Shown: piece by piece, positions 1 through 5,537 of the stretch
Layout of the letters: each line of letters begins with the position of its first letter
Position numbering within the stretch: position 1 is the first letter of the stretch
Source: Bacteroidota bacterium
Lineage (GTDB): Bacteria > Bacteroidota > Bacteroidia > Flavobacteriales > Flavobacteriaceae
DNA: 5,537 nucleotides
Assembly: GCA_009937085.1 (NCBI GenBank)
Contig: JAACDD010000044.1
Location: forward strand, 1-5,537
Direction of reading: 5' to 3'
Notes under the pieces: generated by a model
The model's input: the letters and a program-made list of their open reading frames with translations, nothing else
What the model was told of the DNA's origin: nothing
Databases searched by the model: none
Made by a program: the position numbers and the translations under genes

Positions 1-198
1 ACTCTGGAAGAAGTAAGGCCACTTAGGGAGGGATTCCTTGGAAAATAGTACATATTGAATCGTTTAAGACTAATTCGGAGGCTTACACTAGAGAGCGCTC
101 AATAAAAGCAAAAAAGAAAGCAAACATGAAAGAATTGGATTTCACACTTAACTTATATTAAACTTATTTTGTTCTTACTAAAAAGAGTACATTTTAAA
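1..198. other. AT-rich region beyond the operon, no supported gene
   Basis: This stretch lies past the stop codon of the sugar kinase gene. It is AT-rich and carries stops in all forward frames by about position 48. The first forward frame is open from the window edge to a TAG at 46-48 (15 codons), which is too short to call a convergent gene. On the minus strand an ATG at 51-53 opens to the window edge, also too short to judge. I saw no GC-rich stem followed by a T-run on the minus strand that would make a good intrinsic terminator for the operon. An 8-base perfect palindrome, GAGCGCTC, sits at 93-100, with no loop and no T-run. A short ACTTA unit recurs at 146-150, 151-155 and 162-166, which may be chance in such AT-rich DNA. 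Confidence 0.5.
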
Positions 199-1509
199 TT
201 AAGCTAAGTATGAATCCATCAAAAGCGCAGCGCCTAGAGCGCTTTCATTTTTAATATCTGAGAGTTCAAGAGTGAAGTTTGGCATTAACTGTTCAATAAA
301 ATACACAAACCAAGAGTTGTTATTGAAACCCCCTGATAAAAAGAGATGCTTTATAGTACTTTCCTCATCTAAAATAAGTTTTACATCATTCACAACTTTG
401 GTACTGATTTCAAACATAAGCTGACAATAAGCATCTTGATAGGTAGTGAAGGGCTGTAAGGTTTTTGTATCAACCTTAAAGGTACCGTCAACAACTTGTG
501 GCAACAGAAATGTTCTATTACTATCTATTGTTTTTTGAACTAAATCCTTATCTAAATCCAAAGACATATGCGTGTCAACATCGACACTAAAATGAGCACT
601 CAAAGCCTCGGAATATAATTCGTGTGCATGACCCAAAAATCGCATGGAGGATTTTACTTGTTGTTTGCTTGGTGTCATAAAGCACAAGCAATTTTTCTGA
701 AGTTGCTCTAGTGTAAGCTTTTCTTTACTAAACGGATTCATGCATATAATCCATGTTCCTGTCGACAGCAACACAAACTCTTCTTTACTTTTTCTTAGCA
801 ACGGTACAATTGAAGCAGAACTATCATGAAGCCCCATGCCAACAGCAATTTGTTGGCCATTGACATCAACAACAGTAGCTTTTGAACCATCTTCTGGAAG
901 CGGTAGCTTGATACCCTCATCAGTAACCCAAGAATGGTATTGCATGTTATCAAAATTCCACAAAGCTGTATGTGCACCTATAGAAGTAAAATCGGCTTTT
1001 GCATTTTTCGTGAATAAGTAACTTAAGTATTGTGGGTAATGAAGGATATGCGCTACTTTTTCCCAGTGTTGAGGTTTGCAATGCTTTTGCCAATACATTT
1101 GTAAACCACTATTTAGCATCCCATAAGCAGGGGAAGCCGTTTCTCTAGAAAAATCGTCTGCACCACCCCATTTATCATACAGCGGCTTAAAATCAATATC
1201 GTCTAAGGTTTTAAAATAGTTATAGACTGGAGCAACTCGATTTCCATCTTTATCTAAATAAACAACCGTGGCGCCATGCGTTGAGAAATTAATGGCTTTA
1301 ATGTTATAAATACCTTGCTCTTGTACGCTTTTAATTTCTGAAAAAATCCATTTTTCTATGGCATCAATATCATCACAAGGAAAACCATCATCGTCAGTTA
1401 ACTCTTGAAATCGAATAAATTTCCTGTAAATTACTTTGAATAATTTATCAAACAATAATATTTTTTTGTTCGTCTTACCGATATCGATAACCGCTATACA
1501 ATCTGTCAT
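199..1509 (-). CDS. FGGY-family carbohydrate kinase, probable deoxy-ketose (fuculose/rhamnulose-type) kinase
   Basis: This is a 436-residue cytoplasmic sugar kinase of the FGGY family (actin/hexokinase fold), expected to use ATP to phosphorylate the ketose made by the isomerase upstream in the operon, giving the 1-phosphate that the aldolase cleaves. Visible motifs are the N-terminal phosphate-1 loop around Asp9 (IDIGKTN), the likely catalytic base Asp229 in GLHDSSAS, the phosphate-2 loop LLSTGTW at 247-253, and the C-terminal adenosine-binding segments LSGGFNNNSW (391-400) and SALGAALL (423-430). All expected elements are present, so it looks intact. It is shorter than classical FucK or RhaB (roughly 470-490 residues) and reads more like the divergent FGGY branch often found in fucose/rhamnose loci, so I give no symbol. 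It is the last gene of the block, starting 25 bases after the aldolase/dehydrogenase stop. The ATG at 1507-1509 has only a weak purine-rich leader, and no in-frame alternative start fits better. Family is secure; the exact substrate is inferred from context. Confidence 0.9.
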   Translation of the reverse strand: MTDCIAVIDIGKTNKKILLFDKLFKVIYRKFIRFQELTDDDGFPCDDIDAIEKWIFSEIKSVQEQGIYNIKAINFSTHGATVVYLDKDGNRVAPVYNYFKTLDDIDFKPLYDKWGGADDFSRETASPAYGMLNSGLQMYWQKHCKPQHWEKVAHILHYPQYLSYLFTKNAKADFTSIGAHTALWNFDNMQYHSWVTDEGIKLPLPEDGSKATVVDVNGQQIAVGMGLHDSSASIVPLLRKSKEEFVLLSTGTWIICMNPFSKEKLTLEQLQKNCLCFMTPSKQQVKSSMRFLGHAHELYSEALSAHFSVDVDTHMSLDLDKDLVQKTIDSNRTFLLPQVVDGTFKVDTKTLQPFTTYQDAYCQLMFEISTKVVNDVKLILDEESTIKHLFLSGGFNNNSWFVYFIEQLMPNFTLELSDIKNESALGAALLMDSYLA

Positions 1510-1534
1510 GTTACTCGTTCTAAAGAATCAATAC

Positions 1535-3637
1535 TTATCGAACAAAGGCGTTTGACACCCCTCCATCAACATTAAGCGTGTTTCCTGTACATTTATCAAG
1601 AATACCTAAAAACACAAATACGCCATTTGCAATATCATCTGGTGTGATAATCTTATTTAATAGATTTCTTTTTGCGTAATAAGCGGGTAATTCTTCAACA
1701 GTTATACCGTAGGCCTTAGCGCGTCCTTCTGCCCAATCGCCTTCCCAAATTTTACTTCCTACAATAACGCCATCAGGATTAACCGTATTGACACGTACAT
1801 CTTCTTTAGCGAGCTCAGCAGCTAATAGACGAGACATATGAAGTTGAGCAGCTTTTGCCGTTCCGTAACCCACATTGTTTGGGCCAGAAACAAGGCCGTT
1901 TTTACTTGCAATATTGACAATATTCCCACCTAAGTTTTGTTTCTTGAAAATTTTCGTTGCACTCTGTGCTAGCATGAATTGTCCCTTAACAAGAACGCCT
2001 TGTAATAGCTCCCAATCCTTTTGGGTTGTATCATCAATTGATTTTGAAATCGCCAATCCAGCACTGTGAACAATAATATCTACACCTCCAAAAGCCAATG
2101 CCGTTTGCTTGAATGCATTATCAACTTCTTCAGCGCTAGTCACATTACAATTTATTGCAATGGCCTGATCTGCAGAATAATTTGCTGTTGCATCTGCTAA
2201 AAACTCATCGGAAATATCTGAAAAAGCCACTACTGCTCCTTCTGCAATTAGCTTATCTGCTATCGCACGACCAATACCTCCACCTGAGCCTGTTACCAAA
2301 GCAACTTGTCTTGAAAGCGGTTTTTCTTTTGGCATACGCTGAAGTTTTGCTTCTTCAAGCAACCAGTACTCAATGTCAAATGCTTCTTGACGTGGAAGCG
2401 AGGTGTAACTTGAAATGGCTTCAGCTCCGCGCATCACATTGATGGCATTAACGTAAAACTCTGCTGCTACTCTTGCGGTTTGCTTATTTTTAGCAAAACT
2501 AAACAAGCCAACACCTGGGTAAAGTATTATTACAGGATTACAATCTCTAACGGATGGGCTATTTGCATGTTTGTGATTTTCATAGTAGTCCAAGTAGTCT
2601 TTTCTATACGATTCAAACAAAGGTTGCAATTGCTCACTAATGCTGGAAGTATCTGAAAGATCTGCTTCTGCGCTAATAGGCAACACAAGAGGACATATTT
2701 TTGTTCTAAGAAAGTGATCCGGACACGAAGTTCCCATTGGAGCAAGTTTCCCTAAATCGTTACTATTAATAAATTCCAATACAACATCTTGATCGTCAAA
2801 ATGACCAACCATACGCTGTTCAGAAGAACACAACCCGCGTAAAAGAGGAGCGATTAAGGCAGCCTGTTTTTTTCTATCATCTCCTGAAAGACTTTCTTTG
2901 ATGGCGCCACCAAATACAGAGCCATTTTCTTTAATCTTGTCTTCAATATATTGTGAGGCAGCTTCGATAACTTCTAGGCTGTTGATATAGCACTCATATG
3001 AAGTATCTCCCCATGTAAATAAACCATGACTTCCCAATACAATACCTCTAATTCCTGGATTGTCAGCCAAACACTTCTCTAGTTGAAGGCCTAAATCGAA
3101 ACCGGGTCGCTGCCAAGGGACCCAACCCATGGTGTCACCCCAAATCTCTTTGGTAACCTGTTCACCGTCTTTTGCTGCTGCAATAGCAATTAAAGCATCC
3201 GGGTGTAGGTGATCTATATGCTTAAAAGGGAGTAAACCATGTAATGGCGTGTCTATAGATGGTGCTTTGCTGTCAAGGTCATAAATACAGTGATTAAAAA
3301 GCCCTACCATCTCGTCCTCATGTTCGAGTCCTCTGTAAACCTTTTTTAGATCACGTAATCTATCCGTGTATAAACCAGCAATACCATTTCTTTTTAATGT
3401 TCCAATATCGCCACCAGATCCTTTAACCCACATGACTTCAACCTCGGCTCCAGTCAATGGATCTTTTTCAAATGTTTTACAGCTTGTGTTTCCACCACCA
3501 TAGTTGGTAATGCGAAGATCTGCTCCTAGGATATTAGAGCGATATAAAAAAAGTTCTACTTGATTATCGCCTAAAGATTCAGCCTTTTGTTCGTCCCAAA
3601 GGTAATCTACAAATTTGAAGTCGGTTTTCTTATTCAT
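1535..3637 (-). CDS. rhaD: Bifunctional rhamnulose-1-phosphate aldolase / short-chain (lactaldehyde) dehydrogenase
   Basis: This is a 700-residue two-domain cytoplasmic enzyme of the RhaD aldolase-ADH type (also called RhaEW). Residues ~1-430 are a class II, zinc-dependent aldolase: a phosphate-binding glycine loop GGGNTS (47-52), a second loop around KGSGGD (72-77), and the probable zinc ligands His143 and His145 (DHLH) with His204 (GSHG). Asp129 in SIDTPLH may take the place of the usual catalytic glutamate. Residues ~440-700 are a classical short-chain dehydrogenase: NAD-binding TGSGGGIG (449-456), HSAG (524-527) in place of NNAG, catalytic Ser578, and Tyr591 with Lys595 in YGTAK. The family cleaves rhamnulose-1-phosphate to dihydroxyacetone phosphate and L-lactaldehyde, and the second domain is thought to oxidise lactaldehyde to lactate. 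Next to fucI it may act on L-fuculose-1-phosphate, the C4 epimer; that is inference. Both active sites look complete and the length is normal for the fusion. It starts 39 bases after the fucI stop, behind an A-rich leader. Confidence 0.94.
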   Translation of the reverse strand: MNKKTDFKFVDYLWDEQKAESLGDNQVELFLYRSNILGADLRITNYGGGNTSCKTFEKDPLTGAEVEVMWVKGSGGDIGTLKRNGIAGLYTDRLRDLKKVYRGLEHEDEMVGLFNHCIYDLDSKAPSIDTPLHGLLPFKHIDHLHPDALIAIAAAKDGEQVTKEIWGDTMGWVPWQRPGFDLGLQLEKCLADNPGIRGIVLGSHGLFTWGDTSYECYINSLEVIEAASQYIEDKIKENGSVFGGAIKESLSGDDRKKQAALIAPLLRGLCSSEQRMVGHFDDQDVVLEFINSNDLGKLAPMGTSCPDHFLRTKICPLVLPISAEADLSDTSSISEQLQPLFESYRKDYLDYYENHKHANSPSVRDCNPVIILYPGVGLFSFAKNKQTARVAAEFYVNAINVMRGAEAISSYTSLPRQEAFDIEYWLLEEAKLQRMPKEKPLSRQVALVTGSGGGIGRAIADKLIAEGAVVAFSDISDEFLADATANYSADQAIAINCNVTSAEEVDNAFKQTALAFGGVDIIVHSAGLAISKSIDDTTQKDWELLQGVLVKGQFMLAQSATKIFKKQNLGGNIVNIASKNGLVSGPNNVGYGTAKAAQLHMSRLLAAELAKEDVRVNTVNPDGVIVGSKIWEGDWAEGRAKAYGITVEELPAYYAKRNLLNKIITPDDIANGVFVFLGILDKCTGNTLNVDGGVSNAFVR

Positions 3638-3676
3638 TATTAATTAAATTGATGTTGTTGTTTTTTTATTTTTTAT
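3638..3676 (-). promoter_or_regulatory. A-rich leader between fucI and the aldolase/dehydrogenase gene
   Basis: This 39-base spacer is, on the coding (minus) strand, almost entirely A and T, with two long A-runs, then CAACAACATC and an AT-rich stretch up to the ATG at 3635-3637. It has no GGAGG-like Shine-Dalgarno. AT-rich, unstructured leaders without Shine-Dalgarno are typical of Bacteroidota and favour ribosome access by lack of structure. I see no convincing Bacteroidota-type promoter (TTG plus TAnnTTTG) and no stem-loop, so it probably works only as a translation-initiation leader inside the operon transcript. Confidence 0.4.
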
Positions 3677-5458
3677 TTAAAAACCATATAATGGTCCGTA
3701 GTTTTTACAAGCTTGGTAATCTGCGTTTTCAGTATTTTCTCCAAAAGCTGACCAAGAGCTAGGTCTAAATACATCTTCGTCAGAAATGTTGTGCATGTTA
3801 ACAGGTATTCTTAGCATAGCAGCCAAAGAAATCATATCAGCACCTATATGACCATGAGAAATAGCCCCATGATTTGCACCCCATTTAGACATAACCGTGT
3901 AAACGTCTCTGAAAAAACCTGAGCCAGTCACACGTGGCACAAACCAAGTGGTTGGCCATGTTGGATTTGTTCTTTCGTCTAAGATTATATGGATATCTTC
4001 TGGAAGCTCAACACTCCATCCTTCAACCAATTGCAACACGGGACCAATACCCTTAACCAAATTTATTCTTGACATGGTCATGGGCATAGCACCCCTTGTC
4101 TTAAATTGCGAGGAGAATCCACCGCCTCGAAAGTATTCGTTAATTGCAGGAGGCCAATTTGTGTGTTCCAAACAACGTTCAGCTTCTTCTTCTGAAATTT
4201 CCCAATAAGGTTTCATTGTCGGGTTGCCATCACTGTCTTCTTGTTGTGCAGTTGCGTCTAATGATGTAGAGCCTGAATTGATAAGGTGTATAATACCATC
4301 TTTCGCAATTCCCGATAGTTTTTTACCTGTAACACGCTCAACAGAATCTGAACTCCAATACGTTCTTACATCTGAAAACAGCTGCGCTTTTCCAGTCAAT
4401 AAATGTCCAAATAACATAGAAATGGCATTTAGACAGTCATTTTCTGTTGCAAACATATACGGTTGTCTAATTCCGTTCCAATCAAATGAAGAATTGAGAA
4501 TAGCTTCTGTAAAGTCAGCATTTGGCTGGTAATCCGTCCATTGCCTTTGTCCTTGGAATCCACCAATGATAGCGTTTCTTCCTTTCGCTTCTTCTCCAAA
4601 TCCCTTTTCTGCAAGCTTAGGATTTCCAGACATAAGATCACGACAAATCAGGGTCATTTTAACAACCGTTTCCCATTCTTTTTCCTTTTGTTCTTCTGTT
4701 TTTTGACGAGACGCTTCGTTATAATCTTTTCCTTCTTTACAGAATTTTTTGGTCCAATCCATGGCCTTTTTAAATTCTTCTTCGTCATAGACTCCTTCGT
4801 CCATACGACGTAGCAGCTCAACGGACTCTACAAATTCTGCGCGTATTCCAAAATAGTCCTGCAAAAAATTAACATCAACCATCGAACCGGCAATACCCAT
4901 TGAACTGTATCCAATGGATAAATATGATTTTCCGTTCATTTGCGCTACTGCTAGTGCAGCCTTTACAAAACGAAGGATTTTTTCTTCAACATCGAATGGA
5001 ATACTAAGGTCACCAGCATCTTGAACTTCTTTTCCGTAAATCCCAAATGCAGGCAAGCCCTTTTGTGAGTATCCTGCCAAGGCTGCAGCTAAATAAACGG
5101 CACCAGGTCTTTCTGTACCATTAAAGCCCCAAACGGCTTTTGGCATTAGAGGATCGGTGTCCATAACTTCAGTTCCATAACACCAACATGGAGTTACCGT
5201 AAGTGAAACTTCAACCCCTTCTCTTTTAAACTTGTCTGCGCATTCAGCGGCATCAACTACACCCCCTATTGTTGTATCAGCAATAACACATTCTACTTGC
5301 TCACCACTTGGGAATCTTAAATGCGTTTCGATAAGTTTTGCTGCGGCTTTTGCCATGTCCATACATTGATCCTCTAATGATTCACGGACACCGGCTTCAC
5401 GTCCATCAATAACTGGACGAATTCCTACTTTAGGCAATCTACCTACTAATCTGTTCAT
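3677..5458 (-). CDS. fucI: L-fucose isomerase
   Basis: This 593-residue cytoplasmic aldose-ketose isomerase converts L-fucose to L-fuculose, the first step of fucose catabolism; members of the family also act on D-arabinose. It aligns by eye along its whole length with E. coli FucI (591 residues). Shared blocks include VGIRPVIDGR (11-20), VTPCWCYG (88-95), WGFNGTERPGAVYLAAALA (110-128), FQGQRQWTD (301-309), SFDWNG (324-329), HLINSGS (391-397), EYFRGGG (441-447) and WPTTWF (501-506). The three metal (Mn2+) ligands of the E. coli enzyme, Glu337, Asp361 and His528, correspond with a constant +2 offset to Glu339 (ATEND), Asp363 (FSDVRTYW) and His530 (GANHG), so the active site is complete. The C-terminal NYGPLYGF matches the family end. 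The start ATG at 5456-5458 is preferred because it lies two bases after the upstream stop and leaves the usual short N-terminal lead-in before the conserved GIRPVIDG. The very small gap suggests translational coupling with the upstream gene. Confidence 0.98.
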   Translation of the reverse strand: MNRLVGRLPKVGIRPVIDGREAGVRESLEDQCMDMAKAAAKLIETHLRFPSGEQVECVIADTTIGGVVDAAECADKFKREGVEVSLTVTPCWCYGTEVMDTDPLMPKAVWGFNGTERPGAVYLAAALAGYSQKGLPAFGIYGKEVQDAGDLSIPFDVEEKILRFVKAALAVAQMNGKSYLSIGYSSMGIAGSMVDVNFLQDYFGIRAEFVESVELLRRMDEGVYDEEEFKKAMDWTKKFCKEGKDYNEASRQKTEEQKEKEWETVVKMTLICRDLMSGNPKLAEKGFGEEAKGRNAIIGGFQGQRQWTDYQPNADFTEAILNSSFDWNGIRQPYMFATENDCLNAISMLFGHLLTGKAQLFSDVRTYWSSDSVERVTGKKLSGIAKDGIIHLINSGSTSLDATAQQEDSDGNPTMKPYWEISEEEAERCLEHTNWPPAINEYFRGGGFSSQFKTRGAMPMTMSRINLVKGIGPVLQLVEGWSVELPEDIHIILDERTNPTWPTTWFVPRVTGSGFFRDVYTVMSKWGANHGAISHGHIGADMISLAAMLRIPVNMHNISDEDVFRPSSWSAFGENTENADYQACKNYGPLYGF

Positions 5459-5460
5459 AT

Positions 5461-5537
5461 TTATAAATTAAAAAGTTTTTCTAATGATTCAATTTCTTTG
5501 TCAGAAATTCCCTCTGGTTCAAATCCTGCAGACCAAG
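5461..5537 (-). CDS. C-terminal end of an unidentified upstream operon gene (partial)
   Basis: Reading the minus strand from the window edge in the frame that begins at position 5535 gives 24 codons and a TAA at 5461-5463, two bases before the fucI start. The peptide begins WSAGFEPEGISDKEIESLEKLFNL's first residues and ends in a charged, probably helical tail (SDKEIESLEKLFNL). The other two frames hit stops earlier, and this frame has the more protein-like composition, so I take it as the real gene end; the 18-codon frame ending at a TAG is the alternative. The tail loosely resembles the C-terminal helix of small class II aldolases of the fuculose-phosphate type (a TPEEIEDLE-like pattern), which would fit next to fucI, but 24 residues cannot establish this. 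The gene runs beyond the window, and the near-overlap with fucI points to the same transcript. Confidence 0.6.
   Translation of the reverse strand, partial: WSAGFEPEGISDKEIESLEKLFNL

Noticed and set aside
1..48. Open forward frame of 15 codons from the window edge to a TAG, possibly the end of a convergent gene.
   Set aside because: Too short to show coding character and no recognisable C-terminal motif; needs sequence to the left of the window.
93..100. Perfect 8-base palindrome GAGCGCTC in the left non-coding region, a possible operator half.
   Set aside because: A single short palindrome with no extended symmetry, no second copy nearby and no adjacent promoter; it could easily occur by chance.
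146..166. Three copies of ACTTA in AT-rich DNA, a possible small repeat array.
   Set aside because: The units are only five bases long and irregularly spaced, which is expected by chance in such sequence.
222..245. Inverted repeat AAAGCGC / GCGCTTT with a 10-base loop near the end of the kinase gene, a possible terminator hairpin.
   Set aside because: It lies inside the coding sequence and is explained by the Ser-Ala-Leu-Gly-Ala-Ala-Leu codons of the conserved adenosine-binding motif; no T-run follows on the minus strand.
2155..2442. Forward-strand open frame of 95 codons inside the aldolase/dehydrogenase gene.
   Set aside because: Leucine-rich low-quality translation lying antisense to the conserved SDR glycine motif; a shadow of the real gene, not an independent one.
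4224..4813. Two forward-strand open frames (about 102 and 90 codons) opposite fucI, one rich in phenylalanine and serine.
   Set aside because: They are antisense to fully conserved FucI sequence including the catalytic Glu339 region, and their composition mirrors the codons of the real gene.

Overview
The window is a tightly packed minus-strand gene block, read from high to low coordinates, encoding an intracellular 6-deoxyhexose (L-fucose-type) catabolic pathway. It holds the last 24 codons of an unidentified upstream gene, then L-fucose isomerase (fucI), a fused class II aldolase/short-chain dehydrogenase of the rhamnulose-1-phosphate aldolase type (rhaD family), and an FGGY sugar kinase. 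The three complete genes fill about 94% of the window. The intergenic gaps are 2, 39 and 25 bases, so one polycistronic transcript is likely.

Logic of the pathway: FucI converts L-fucose to L-fuculose, and the kinase presumably makes the 1-phosphate. The aldolase half of the fusion would split this to dihydroxyacetone phosphate and L-lactaldehyde. The dehydrogenase half would oxidise the lactaldehyde to lactate. With a transporter elsewhere this is a complete route, and it joins an isomerase of the fucose type to an aldolase family named for rhamnose. That mixture is the most interesting point here. Substrate stereochemistry cannot be settled from sequence alone, and L-rhamnose, L-fucose and D-arabinose intermediates all remain possible.

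Organism: the DNA is AT-rich, the starts are preceded by A/T-rich leaders without a clear Shine-Dalgarno, and the protein families and gene set resemble those of Bacteroidota, probably a marine-type flavobacterium. This is inference from style, not from a marker gene. Such bacteria meet L-fucose and L-rhamnose in algal polysaccharides such as fucoidan and ulvan, but no polysaccharide-degrading gene is visible here.

Left edge (1-198): an AT-rich stretch past the end of the kinase gene with no convincing gene, terminator or promoter. Right edge (5461-5537): the end of the upstream operon gene. I found no RNA genes, mobile elements, CRISPR arrays or long repeats. This looks like an ordinary metabolic operon with a somewhat non-canonical enzyme combination, not a new system.
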